This document shows, piece after piece, positions 8,195-16,507 of a stretch of 64,000 nt of DNA. Below the pieces are notes generated by a model. It was not told where the DNA came from and did not search any database. It was given only the letters and a program-made list of their open reading frames with translations. Position numbers and translations under genes: made by a program. Origin of the DNA: CAZTLE01 sp964614415 (GTDB lineage Bacteria; Bacteroidota; Bacteroidia; Flavobacteriales; Flavobacteriaceae); NCBI GenBank assembly GCA_964614415.1, contig CAZTLE010000002.1:12434-76433 (forward strand), written 5' to 3'. Numbering within the stretch: the first letter of the stretch is position 1; each line of letters starts with the position of its first letter.

Positions 8195-8829
8195 AGTATT
8201 CAGTAGTGGTTGTTGATGATCATATACTCCTTTCACAAGCCATTGGAGGGCTGGTAGAAGGGTTTGAACAATTCAAAGTGCTGTATACCTGTAAAAACGG
8301 ACAGGAACTCATTCAAATGTTTGAAAACCCCAAGAACGTGCCGGATATCGTCCTTATGGATGTAAATATGCCCATACTTAACGGGATTGAGACCACAGCG
8401 CATCTCACGGAGCATTTTCCCGATGTAAAAGTGCTGGCCCTGTCCATAGAAGAGGATGAGACCACCATTCTAAAGATGCTGCGTGCCGGAGCCAAGGGAT
8501 ACCTTATGAAAGACGTCAAGAAGACCGAATTGTATGACGCGCTGCTCGAAGTGCTGAAGCGTGGATATTACCATACCAATACGGTCGCGAAAGTACTGGT
8601 CGATTCCCTTGGAAAAAAGGAAGATTCCGTTGCGTCGCTGAAGGAACGTGAAATCGAATTTATTAAGCATGCCTGCACTGAAATGACCTACAAAGAGATC
8701 GCCGATGTCATGTGTCTTAGTCCCAAGACCATCGAAGGGTATCGCAATGCACTGTTCGAAAAGCTAAACCTTCGGAATCGAACAGGTCTGGTGATCTACG
8801 CCATTAAAAATAAAATATTTGTACCCTAG
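8191..8829 (+). CDS. LuxR/NarL-family response regulator
   Basis: A 212-residue regulator. The N-terminal receiver domain has the acidic pair D9-D10, the phospho-acceptor Asp57 in VLMDVNMP, and the conserved Lys of the LMKD segment. The C-terminal LuxR helix-turn-helix spans about residues 147-210 (LKEREIEFIKHACTEMTYKEIADVMCLSPKTIEGY in part). It overlaps the kinase gene by 4 bp (ATGA), so the two form a cognate pair. The targets are unknown; the nearby lipoprotein or secreted proteins are candidates by proximity only. Its 3' end overlaps the convergent methyltransferase gene by 4 bp. Confidence 0.92.
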   Translation: MKYSVVVVDDHILLSQAIGGLVEGFEQFKVLYTCKNGQELIQMFENPKNVPDIVLMDVNMPILNGIETTAHLTEHFPDVKVLALSIEEDETTILKMLRAGAKGYLMKDVKKTELYDALLEVLKRGYYHTNTVAKVLVDSLGKKEDSVASLKEREIEFIKHACTEMTYKEIADVMCLSPKTIEGYRNALFEKLNLRNRTGLVIYAIKNKIFVP

Positions 8830-9467
8830 CGGACCCGGGAAATCGTAAGTCCGTCCCTTATGGGGAGCAATACGGTTTCCAATTGAGGATGTTCGTTTAA
8901 CAGACGGTTATACGCTACCAGGGCCTTTGTGTCTTCGTCGTCGTCTGCAATGGGTTCGGTTACCTTTCCACTCCAGAGCACATTATCACTTAGTATTACC
9001 GAACCTGATTTCAGCTTCGGCATCACGATTTCCAGGTAATTTGGATAGTTGTTCTTATCGGCATCGATGAAGACAAGGTCGAAGGTGAGCTCCATTTTCG
9101 GAATGAGATCAAGCGCATTAGCCACATATTGAATGATGCGATCCCCATAACCTGACTTGTCAAAATATTTCCGCTGAAAATCGTACAACTCCTCGTTGAT
9201 GTCAATCGTGTGAATTTGGCCGTCGGATTGCATTCCTTCTGCCAGACAAAGGGCCGAATAACCGGTATATGTCCCTATCTCCAGAATGTTCCTGGGTCCG
9301 ATAAGCTTGGAAAGCATACTTAGCACACGGCCTTGCAAATGCCCGCTAAGCATGCGTGGTTGGAGTATTTTTTGCCAGGTTTCACGATTGAGCTCCTGCA
9401 GCAGTTCCGGTTCGGCCTGTGTATGTGCTTCTACGTATTCGTCTATTTTTTTTGGGAGAAAATCCAT
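8826..9467 (-). CDS. Class I SAM-dependent O-methyltransferase (COMT-like)
   Basis: A 213-residue enzyme of the catechol/caffeoyl-CoA O-methyltransferase family. It shows the SAM-binding loop LEIGTYTGYSALCLA, the acidic end of strand 2 (HTIDINEE), and the divalent-metal site residues in FIDADK and LSDNVLW. The family transfers methyl groups to vicinal phenolic hydroxyls; the substrate here is unknown. It lies 114 bp downstream of the kynurenine operon on the same strand, so a link to an aromatic intermediate is possible. Close homologues also occur outside such clusters, so the link is only inferred. Confidence 0.88.
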   Translation of the reverse strand: MDFLPKKIDEYVEAHTQAEPELLQELNRETWQKILQPRMLSGHLQGRVLSMLSKLIGPRNILEIGTYTGYSALCLAEGMQSDGQIHTIDINEELYDFQRKYFDKSGYGDRIIQYVANALDLIPKMELTFDLVFIDADKNNYPNYLEIVMPKLKSGSVILSDNVLWSGKVTEPIADDDEDTKALVAYNRLLNEHPQLETVLLPIRDGLTISRVR

Positions 9468-9511
9468 TGGTATTGGGTAGTTGTTAGTTATTAGTGGTTT
9501 GAAGAAAGTCT

Positions 9512-9580
9512 TTTGGAATTTGAAATTTGGATTTTGGAATTTTCACCCTGAGTCTGTCGAAGGGTGGATTTTGGAATTTC
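9512..9580. repeat. Dispersed intergenic repeat
   Basis: TTTGGAATTTGAAATTTG followed by the interrupted palindrome ACCCTGAG-N5-CGAAGGGT (9545-9565) and more GGATTTTGGAATTT. The same composite order recurs at 37486-37545, and the palindrome alone recurs at 3321-3341. Non-coding. Confidence 0.65.
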
Positions 9581-9581
9581 C

Positions 9582-10667
9582 TCACGAGGTGATCCTCTCA
9601 ATCATCTTTTGTTTTCCTTCTTCATCATCACCCCACAGCCATTGTAACACATTGTCTTCCCACATGGCATCGCATTCGGCATCGGTGAGAATATCCCGTT
9701 GCATGGCCAGATCCAGTATCTTGCCCGGATAGGATGATTGTGGCTCGCTTTCCATTTCCCCCAGGGGATACGGATCGTCCAACCCCACTAATACCTGACT
9801 GGAAGACTGATTCTCAACCAGAAGCTTTAGGGATCCCGTGTCATGCACCAACGTGTCGAAGAAAATATTTTTATGTCCTACCGATTTCCGTGGATGCACT
9901 TTTCCTTCAAATAGATCCGGCCGGCCGTCAAATCCCTGAATGCGCCGCCCCAGGTTGATTTGCGCCAATTGTCCGCCATGTGCAAAGCAGGTGCGCATAT
10001 TCGGGTACTTATCGGCATAGCCGTTTAACGTTAGGAAATGATAGGCATCGGCACACTGCGCAAGCATCCAGATGAGATGGAAACGCCAGGCGGTATTTTC
10101 CAGTAGAATGAACTTTTCACCGTCGTACGGGTGAATTTCAACTGCCAAATTGTACTTACTGGCCAACTCGAAGATAGGCTCATTCTCTTCGTCGAAAATA
10201 CAGCGCCAGGTTCCGATAGTGTCCATGTAGTGTGTAGGCAGACACAGTAGTTGCATGCCTAATTTTTCAACACAACGTTCGATTTCCCACATAGCACCTC
10301 GGACAAAACCCGGGTGAACCACAAACCCACAAGTGAATTTGGACGGATGATCATGCTGTATACTCGCGTTGAAATCATTTTGAAAGCGCAAAGCCTGCTT
10401 CATTTCTTCCACACGCAAACCGTTGCCGTACAACTGGGAAAGGTTGAGCACAACAGCATGGTCGATGTTGTACTTTTCCATCCATTCCAGCTTCTCGTCC
10501 AGGAAGAAACTTGAATCTGTCACCGGACGGCTCCAATTTTTCTGAAGCATGAATTTACGGTCTTTGTCTACCCAGAATATTTCCTTGTCCTTCATGAATT
10601 GTGGAATCTGCTCCGGATAAGGCAGAAGGTGGGAATGTCCGTTAATACGTAGCTTGCGTTTTGCCAT
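9582..10667 (-). CDS. Amidohydrolase, probable 2-amino-3-carboxymuconate-6-semialdehyde decarboxylase
   Basis: A 361-residue TIM-barrel metal-dependent decarboxylase of the ACMSD type. Visible metal-site motifs are the N-terminal HSH pair (His11, His13), EIHPYD, the catalytic-region FAHGG and the Asp of GLDDPYPLGE. ACMSD removes CO2 from the unstable product of 3-hydroxyanthranilate dioxygenase, steering tryptophan carbon to 2-aminomuconate instead of quinolinate and NAD. It is the last gene of the kynurenine operon, 9 bp after the SDR gene. Assignment rests on sequence and on the surrounding pathway genes. Confidence 0.88.
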   Translation of the reverse strand: MAKRKLRINGHSHLLPYPEQIPQFMKDKEIFWVDKDRKFMLQKNWSRPVTDSSFFLDEKLEWMEKYNIDHAVVLNLSQLYGNGLRVEEMKQALRFQNDFNASIQHDHPSKFTCGFVVHPGFVRGAMWEIERCVEKLGMQLLCLPTHYMDTIGTWRCIFDEENEPIFELASKYNLAVEIHPYDGEKFILLENTAWRFHLIWMLAQCADAYHFLTLNGYADKYPNMRTCFAHGGQLAQINLGRRIQGFDGRPDLFEGKVHPRKSVGHKNIFFDTLVHDTGSLKLLVENQSSSQVLVGLDDPYPLGEMESEPQSSYPGKILDLAMQRDILTDAECDAMWEDNVLQWLWGDDEEGKQKMIERITS

Positions 10668-10676
10668 AGCCTAAAG

Positions 10677-11462
10677 TTACAAAGATTTGGTGCGACCGCC
10701 GTCCACGGGCAGGTTAATTCCGCTAATGTAGCTAGCAGCTTCACTGGCTAAAAAGGCTACTGCATTGGCTACTTCTCCCGGTTGTGCAAAGCGGCGGGCG
10801 GGAACGATATTCTTCATGAATTCACTAGCTTCTTCTTCGGTTTTGTTGAATTTCTTTGATGCGCTCGCAATGATATCGGCCAATCGGTCAGTAGCTGTAA
10901 AGCCAGGTAGCACATTGTTTACCGTAATTCCGAAGGGGCCTAGTTCATTAGCCAGGGTTTTACTCCAGTTGGCTACGGCACCCCGTATGGTATTGCTTAC
11001 ACCCAGTCCGTCAATTGGCTGCTTCACAGAAGTGGAGATGATATTGATAATACGACCGTAATCCGCTTGTTTCATTCCCGGTACCAGGGCTTGCGTGAGG
11101 ATGTGATTGCATATCAGGTGCTGCTGAAAAGCGCGTTCAAATTCATCGGTTGCAGCAGAGAAGATCGGACCTCCTTTGGGGCCTCCCGTATTATTGATCA
11201 GGATGTGAAACGTTTTTTGTGCCGCAATAAGCTGTGCTTTTTCGCGCAATTCTTCGGCATTTGAGAAATCTGCCACAAAATAATTGTGTTTCTGACCCTG
11301 CTCATGGGACAGTTCGATAAGTGTTTCCTTGAGCTTTTCTTCATTTCGTGCCACCAGGGTAACGGTTGCACCCAGAGCGGCCAACTGCTTAGCAGAAGCC
11401 TTCCCGATACCGGCCGTACTTCCGCAGACCAGCGCATTTTTATTAGTAAGATCCAGGTTCAT
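10677..11462 (-). CDS. SDR family oxidoreductase in the kynurenine cluster, non-canonical active site
   Basis: A 261-residue short-chain dehydrogenase/reductase-fold protein. The Rossmann nucleotide motif is CGSTAGIGKASA, with a basic residue afterwards (ARNEEK) suggesting NADP(H). NNTGG and the C-terminal SGINLPVDGG are typical. However, where most SDRs have YxxxK this one reads SNTIR, so the catalytic Tyr is Ser and the Lys is Arg. Close relatives of this type are found in other genomes, so it is unlikely to be a sequencing error. Its place in the pathway is not established; a semialdehyde or enamine intermediate is a guess. It lies between the dehydrogenase and the ACMS decarboxylase. Confidence 0.85.
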   Translation of the reverse strand: MNLDLTNKNALVCGSTAGIGKASAKQLAALGATVTLVARNEEKLKETLIELSHEQGQKHNYFVADFSNAEELREKAQLIAAQKTFHILINNTGGPKGGPIFSAATDEFERAFQQHLICNHILTQALVPGMKQADYGRIINIISTSVKQPIDGLGVSNTIRGAVANWSKTLANELGPFGITVNNVLPGFTATDRLADIIASASKKFNKTEEEASEFMKNIVPARRFAQPGEVANAVAFLASEAASYISGINLPVDGGRTKSL

Positions 11463-11662
11463 ATATTATCTTATGTTGATTCGTTTATTCGTTGATTTGT
11501 TTTTTTGTTGATTCGCCTGCCTGCCGACGGGCAGGTTTAATTGGTGAATCGTTTAATTGTTGAATCGGTTAATCGGTGAATTGTTTGGTAATTTTGCTCT
11601 AACTTCTAGTCTCTATTTTCTCATTTCTAATTCCTCAAGCCTCAAGCCTCACACCTCAAGCC
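11463..11662. repeat. 200-bp gap of degenerate repeats inside the kynurenine operon
   Basis: No coding frame. It holds GTTGATTCG/GTGAATCG-like direct repeats (about 11476-11584), the inverted repeat CCTGCC...GGCAGG (11516-11535), and the start of a CCTCAAG/CCTCACA run that continues into the dehydrogenase 3' end (to about 11675). The same element types occur at 3321-3416. Confidence 0.6.
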
Positions 11663-13117
11663 TCACACCTCACTACTATACTTAATACACACATTCTTCG
11701 GTTCGGTAAAGAAACGGAGTGCTTCGAATCCACCTTCCCGGCCCACACCGCTATTTTTTACACCGCCAAACGGAGTGCGTAGGTCGCGATTCAACCAGGT
11801 GTTTACCCAGACGATGCCGGCCTCCAGTTGTTTGGATACCCGCATAGTTCTGTGTACATCGTTGGTCCAAAGGGTAGAGGAGAGGCCATATTTTACGCCA
11901 TTGGCCATGCGTAAGGCTTCTTCTTCAGTATCAAAAGGCATGATCGTCACTACCGGTCCGAATATCTCCTCTTGATTCACCCGACACTGATCATCATACA
12001 CCTCAATCACAGTTGGCTCGAGGTAATAGCCATCCTCGAATCCAGGTACTGTTACCTGATTCCCACCGCATAGAACAGTCCCGCCTTCTTCCTTTGCCAG
12101 TTCGATATACGACTGCACCTTTTCCATGTGCGGTTTGGAAACGAGCGCCCCAACTTTGGTATCCGCAGCATAGGGATCGCCAATCTTCATTTGCTTCACT
12201 TTTTCTACGAAGTCAGATTTGAACTTATCGTAAAGAGGCCTTTCCACAAAAATACGGCTGCCACACAGGCAAATTTGCCCCTGATTGGCAAAAGACGATC
12301 TCAAGGTAACAGCGAGCATCTTGTCGTAGTCGCAATCGGCGAAAATTAGGTTGGGGTTCTTACCTCCCAGCTCTAAAGACAGTTTTTTGAACATGGGAGC
12401 TGCGGTTCGGGCGATATGTTCGCCGGTAGCAGTTCCGCCGGTGAATGAGATAGCTTTGATATTAGGGTGTTCAACAATGGCCTGCCCGGCCGAAGGGCCT
12501 GTGCCATGTACAATATTTAAAACTCCCGGGGGCAGCCCTGCTTCTGTAAGGATTTCTCCGAGAAGATAGGCCGTCATTGGAGTTACTTCGCTGGGTTTTG
12601 CAACGACAGTATTCCCTGCGGCTATGGCCGGAGCCACTTTCCAGGTGAACAGGTACAGAGGTAGATTCCATGGTGAGATACACCCTACAACACCGATGGG
12701 CTGTCGCAGGGTAAAATTCATGGTATCCAGACCTACACTTTCATGGGCCTCACTGGCAAACTGCGTAATGGCATTGGCAAAGAACCGGAAGTTGCTCGAC
12801 GCTCTGGGTATGTCCACAGCTTTGGACAACCAGAGTGGCTTTCCGTTGTCTTTGGTTTCTGCTTCAGCCAAACGGTCGAGATTGGCTTCGATAAGCGAAG
12901 CTACTTTCAGAAGAATCCGGCTGCGCTCATCGATAGGGGTATTTGACCAGGACGGAAAGGCGGCTTTGGCTGCATCATAGGCCCGGGCGATATCATCGGC
13001 ATTCGAATTTGCGATTTGCGAATAGACTTCGCCTTTCGAAGGATTATAATTATCAAGCCACTCTCCTGACACAGGTTCGCAATATTCACCGTTTATATAG
13101 TTTAAGATTTTTTGCAT
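11663..13117 (-). CDS. Aldehyde dehydrogenase, probable 2-aminomuconic 6-semialdehyde dehydrogenase
   Basis: A 484-residue NAD-dependent aldehyde dehydrogenase. It has the general base Glu in LELGGKNPN and the catalytic Cys in NQGQICLCGSR, plus the C-terminal EEIFGPVVTIMPF and PFGGVKNSGVGREGG motifs. The length and these motifs fit the 2-hydroxymuconic/2-aminomuconic semialdehyde dehydrogenase (ALDH8A1-like) group. In the pathway it oxidises the ACMSD product to 2-aminomuconate before the deaminase acts. The call on substrate depends on the flanking genes; the family alone would only say semialdehyde dehydrogenase. Confidence 0.88.
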   Translation of the reverse strand: MQKILNYINGEYCEPVSGEWLDNYNPSKGEVYSQIANSNADDIARAYDAAKAAFPSWSNTPIDERSRILLKVASLIEANLDRLAEAETKDNGKPLWLSKAVDIPRASSNFRFFANAITQFASEAHESVGLDTMNFTLRQPIGVVGCISPWNLPLYLFTWKVAPAIAAGNTVVAKPSEVTPMTAYLLGEILTEAGLPPGVLNIVHGTGPSAGQAIVEHPNIKAISFTGGTATGEHIARTAAPMFKKLSLELGGKNPNLIFADCDYDKMLAVTLRSSFANQGQICLCGSRIFVERPLYDKFKSDFVEKVKQMKIGDPYAADTKVGALVSKPHMEKVQSYIELAKEEGGTVLCGGNQVTVPGFEDGYYLEPTVIEVYDDQCRVNQEEIFGPVVTIMPFDTEEEALRMANGVKYGLSSTLWTNDVHRTMRVSKQLEAGIVWVNTWLNRDLRTPFGGVKNSGVGREGGFEALRFFTEPKNVCIKYSSEV

Positions 13118-13138
13118 ATCAAGCTACTCTTCATGTTG

Positions 13139-13172
13139 CATGAGATTTCTCTCTTCGTTCGAAATGACAATA
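13139..13172. repeat. Short intergenic repeat between deaminase and dehydrogenase genes
   Basis: A TGAGATTTCTC...TTCGTTCGAAATGACAA element. I recognise this as a type of dispersed repeat seen in many Bacteroidota genomes. It sits within the operon and is non-coding. Confidence 0.45.
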
Positions 13173-13186
13173 AAAAATAATAATAC

Positions 13187-13606
13187 TTAATCCACCGGCT
13201 TATACGCCATGGCTTTTATCTCTACCACCAAATTGGGGTGAGGTAATTGATGTACAGCCACCGTTGTGCGCGCGGGACCTGTTTCCTTGCTAAAGAACTC
13301 GGCATACACCTCGTTGTATCCTGCAAAGTCATTCATATTCACCAGAAAAGTAGTCACATCGACCACATCGTCCATAGTGGCTCCTTCGGTGGCAAGGTAG
13401 TCTTTGATATTTTCCAGAACAGCCCGGGTCTGTTCGCGGACGTCGAGTCTCATGGTTCCCATTTCATCCACCTGATGCACCCCGGCGAAGGTATTGTCCG
13501 GTAACCGGGAACTGGTGCCGGAAACAAAAATGTAATCTCCGGCGCGCTTCACATGTGGATACGCTCCTCGTGGCGTTGCCTTTCCTTCAACTAGTCTGCT
13601 TTTCAT
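13187..13606 (-). CDS. RidA-family 2-aminomuconate deaminase
   Basis: A 139-residue RidA/YjgF-fold protein. The opening [25 protein letters not shown], seen here in part, and the ending [21 protein letters not shown] match 2-aminomuconate deaminases (AmnD/NbaF) more closely than general RidA proteins. The conserved Arg of the family active site is in the GPARTTVAV segment. It hydrolyses the enamine of 2-aminomuconate, releasing ammonia and giving 4-oxalocrotonate. It lies between the dehydrogenase and the kynurenine monooxygenase, which supports the assignment. Confidence 0.88.
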   Translation of the reverse strand: MKSRLVEGKATPRGAYPHVKRAGDYIFVSGTSSRLPDNTFAGVHQVDEMGTMRLDVREQTRAVLENIKDYLATEGATMDDVVDVTTFLVNMNDFAGYNEVYAEFFSKETGPARTTVAVHQLPHPNLVVEIKAMAYKPVD

Positions 13607-13626
13607 GATAAGTTTATCTTGTTTCA

Positions 13627-13668
13627 GGGCGCTGAGTATCAGCCGAAGGCCGATGTACCGAAGCGCCC
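13627..13668. repeat. Inverted repeat between kmo and the deaminase gene
   Basis: GGGCGCT (13627-13633) and AGCGCCC (13662-13668) are perfect 7-bp arms around a 28-base core that itself contains CAGCCGAAGGCCGAT. On the minus strand it could form a hairpin in the operon mRNA. There is no T-run, so it is unlikely to be a terminator. Confidence 0.5.
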
Positions 13669-13673
13669 GATTC

Positions 13674-15074
13674 TTATAAATTCTTCACTACCGAATCGAC
13701 GTATAAAATGTCGGCAGTTTCTATTTTTACCAGGTCCAGTTTTTCCCGGAGGGTCATGGCATCTGTGATCCTTCCTTCGTCCAGCAAATTCAGGATGGCT
13801 TTGTCCTGGGCGCGACCTCTGCGCATGGCTTCCGAGTACGGAACCTCTTCTTCAAAGGTCACCAGGGAATACTTGGAGTGATATTCTTTCGGAAATTCGT
13901 TTTCAAAGGCTATCTCCAATTTGCGTTTCTCCTGGAATAACGGATTGGCCGTATGTTCCTTCATTTCGTGGAAATTGTCAACGGCAAGATCGGCAATGGC
14001 ATCGGTATCTTTTTTTCTTTGGGCCTCATAGGCTGAAAAGACTTGTTCCCAATCACCCTCGTGCCGGTCCAGAACCTCGTTCAGTACCACCACATCTTCA
14101 AAGGAGGCATTCATACCCTGACCATAGAAAGGCACGATGGCATGTGCTGCATCACCCATGAGCAGTGTTTTGCCATAGGAATGCCACGGAGAACATTTAA
14201 TGGTGCCCAGAGGTCCTGTAGGGTTTTCGAAGAACTCCTCCGCAAGGTTTGGCATCAGGGCGACTGCATCAGGAAATTCAGAAGTAAAATATTCCTCTAC
14301 CTTTTCAGGAGTCGTTAGATTGTCAAAACAGTAATCACTGTTGGAATAGGGTAGGAACAAGGTCACGGTAAAGCTACCGTCCAGGTTGGGCAGGGCAATT
14401 AGCATGTCCTCGCCCCGCGGCCAAATATGCAATGCACTCTTGTCAGTGCGATAACCACCACCTTCGGCGGGTGGGATGGTAATTTCTTTGTACCCATGCG
14501 TCAACCAGTCCTGAGAATAACTAAAGAGAAATTCACGCTGCAGGAACATGCTTTTGCGGACTGCTGATCCGGCACCATCGGTTCCAAATAATATATCAGC
14601 CGAAAGGACCACGTCCTCTCCCGTATCGTAATTGGTGAAAGTCGCGGAGGCACTCTGCAGGTCTACCGACTTGCAACCGTGATTGAAGTAGAGCGTCACC
14701 TCCGGCATCTCCTCAGCGGCATCCAGTAATACCATATTCAGTCCCGGACGTGAAATGGAGTTAATGTATTCTTCTTCCCGTCCGCTGTAACGGCTTAAGA
14801 AGGTATTTCCTTCAGGATCGTGAATGCGCCTCCCCAGCATTGGAATGCAAAGTGCTTCGACCTCTTTTTCCAGACCTACCATGGTCATGGCTTTGATACC
14901 GCGGTCTGAAAATGCCAGGTTAATTGACCGGCCGGCATCCTGTTCCACTTTCCGCAGATCCGGACGTTTTTCCACCATGGTGACCTTATATCCGCGTTGT
15001 GCCATACGAAGGGCCAGGAGACTTCCGCAAAGTCCTGCGCCTACTATGAGTATATGTTCTTTTGTATTGGGCAT
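13674..15074 (-). CDS. kmo: Kynurenine 3-monooxygenase
   Basis: A 466-residue FAD-dependent aromatic hydroxylase. The N-terminal dinucleotide-binding motif is [18 protein letters not shown] with a following acidic strand end (VEKRPD). The second FAD motif is [19 protein letters not shown], with the Pro-Phe-Tyr-Gly-Gln segment typical of kynurenine monooxygenases. It hydroxylates L-kynurenine to 3-hydroxykynurenine with NADPH and O2. The C-terminal region is long enough for the membrane-anchor region of eukaryotic forms but ends without an obvious helix. It follows kynureninase by 6 bp, the substrate-sharing partner. Confidence 0.93.
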   Translation of the reverse strand: MPNTKEHILIVGAGLCGSLLALRMAQRGYKVTMVEKRPDLRKVEQDAGRSINLAFSDRGIKAMTMVGLEKEVEALCIPMLGRRIHDPEGNTFLSRYSGREEEYINSISRPGLNMVLLDAAEEMPEVTLYFNHGCKSVDLQSASATFTNYDTGEDVVLSADILFGTDGAGSAVRKSMFLQREFLFSYSQDWLTHGYKEITIPPAEGGGYRTDKSALHIWPRGEDMLIALPNLDGSFTVTLFLPYSNSDYCFDNLTTPEKVEEYFTSEFPDAVALMPNLAEEFFENPTGPLGTIKCSPWHSYGKTLLMGDAAHAIVPFYGQGMNASFEDVVVLNEVLDRHEGDWEQVFSAYEAQRKKDTDAIADLAVDNFHEMKEHTANPLFQEKRKLEIAFENEFPKEYHSKYSLVTFEEEVPYSEAMRRGRAQDKAILNLLDEGRITDAMTLREKLDLVKIETADILYVDSVVKNL

Positions 15075-15080
15075 GTGATA

Positions 15081-16343
15081 CTAAGTTAGAACTTTTTTAA
15101 GCCGTTCGACGAACTGAAAAACATCCTCAAAACTGTTATACAGAGGGACGGGTGCCACACGGATCACATCCGGCTCCCGCCAATCGCTTATTACACCCGC
15201 CTGGGTGAGTTGATCGTGCAGTGCTTTATCTGCACTAAGCACCTGGATGGAGAGCTGACAGCCACGTTCGTCCGGATTTCTCGGAGTAATGATCTGAATG
15301 CGATCGTCATTGAGTTCATCAATTAAAAATTCCAGAAAACCGGTAAGCTTCAATGATTTTTCCCTAAGGTTTTCCATTCCGGCTTCCATATATACTTCCA
15401 GAGAAGCACGAATGGCTACCATGGAAAGAATAGGCGGGTTGCTCAACTGCCATCCTTCGGCACCGGGAAGTACGTCAAATTCATGGCGCATGTTGAAACG
15501 CGTTTGCTTGTTGTGCCCCCACCATCCTGCGAAACGCTTCAGTTCAGGGTTATTTGCATGTCGTTCGTGCACAAAACAACCGCCCAGACTTCCGGGTCCG
15601 CTGTTGAGGTATTTATAAGTACACCATACGGCGAAATCGGCTCCGGTGTCATGTAATTTCGGAAGGATGTTTCCCGCACCATGGGCCAGGTCAAAACCTA
15701 CCATGGCACCATGTCGATGTCCGAGTTCTGCAATCTGTTGCAAGGGATATACCTGACCGCTGTAATAGTTAGGGCAGCCTATCAATAATAAGGCGACAGA
15801 ATCGCCCTGATCCCGCATTATTGTTTCCAGATCTTCAAACCTGCACAATTCTTCTCCTTCCGGCGGCGACCAAAGAATTAGGCCGTCTTCAGGATCGAAT
15901 CCATGAAAACGCAACTGACTTTCAACAGCATACTTGTCGGAAGGAAAAGCATCTTTTTCAATAATGATCTTATATCTGGAATCGGTAGGGCGGTAAAAAG
16001 AGACCATCATAAAATGAAGATTGGCGGTAAGGGTGTTCATTACCACCACCTCTTCCGGTTTGGCTCCAACTACGGTTGCCATGCTGTTGGTAAGGAATTC
16101 ATGATATGGAAGCCAGGGGTGACGAGCTTCCAAATGCCCTTCTACGCCGAGCGAAGCCCAGTCTTCCAGCTCACTCTTAAGATATTGTTCGGTGCGTTTG
16201 GGTTGTAAACCAAGGGAATTTCCACAGAAGTAGACGAGTTCTTCTCCCGAAGCATCTTTTGGCATATGAAATTGCTCCCGAAAATGCCGTAACGGATCTT
16301 GATTGTCGCAGTTCCGGGCATAGGCGAGGCTATTTTCGTACAT
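15081..16343 (-). CDS. kynU: Kynureninase
   Basis: A 420-residue PLP-dependent fold-type I enzyme. The PLP lysine lies in WCTYKYLNSGPGSLGG; the cofactor Asp lies in VGFDLAHGAGN; FCGNSLGLQP near the N-terminus is characteristic of kynureninases. It cleaves 3-hydroxykynurenine to 3-hydroxyanthranilate and alanine. It is the first gene of the operon; a full promoter (TTG, 21 bp, TATTTTTG on the minus strand) ends about 24 bp upstream. The product needs 3-hydroxyanthranilate dioxygenase, which is not encoded in this window. Confidence 0.94.
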   Translation of the reverse strand: MYENSLAYARNCDNQDPLRHFREQFHMPKDASGEELVYFCGNSLGLQPKRTEQYLKSELEDWASLGVEGHLEARHPWLPYHEFLTNSMATVVGAKPEEVVVMNTLTANLHFMMVSFYRPTDSRYKIIIEKDAFPSDKYAVESQLRFHGFDPEDGLILWSPPEGEELCRFEDLETIMRDQGDSVALLLIGCPNYYSGQVYPLQQIAELGHRHGAMVGFDLAHGAGNILPKLHDTGADFAVWCTYKYLNSGPGSLGGCFVHERHANNPELKRFAGWWGHNKQTRFNMRHEFDVLPGAEGWQLSNPPILSMVAIRASLEVYMEAGMENLREKSLKLTGFLEFLIDELNDDRIQIITPRNPDERGCQLSIQVLSADKALHDQLTQAGVISDWREPDVIRVAPVPLYNSFEDVFQFVERLKKVLT

Positions 16344-16366
16344 AGTGAAGGAAGTTAATTGCCTAA

Positions 16367-16398
16367 CAAAAATAGGAATTAATATCCGTTCGATTCAA
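16367..16398 (-). promoter_or_regulatory. Promoter of the kynurenine operon
   Basis: Read on the minus strand: TTG (16398-16396), a 21-bp spacer, and TATTTTTG (16374-16367), an exact match to the Bacteroidota TTG/TAnnTTTG promoter. The start codon of kynU lies 23 bp downstream, which implies a very short leader. Confidence 0.6.
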
Positions 16399-16507
16399 TG
16401 ATCCGTTCTCCAAAAATACACAGCCTGTGAATTGCCTTAAAACTTACTCTTTCTCGGCTCGTAATGGTCGAATCCCCCGACCTGCTCAGGGCTTTGGTGA
16501 TAATCGA

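Noticed and set aside
8826..9467. O-methyltransferase considered as the missing 3-hydroxyanthranilate dioxygenase
   Set aside because: It has a Rossmann SAM fold and metal site of the COMT family, not a cupin fold.
9481..9732. Open frame starting in the repeat at 9481
   Set aside because: It runs from non-coding repeats into the 3' end of the ACMSD gene on the opposite strand.
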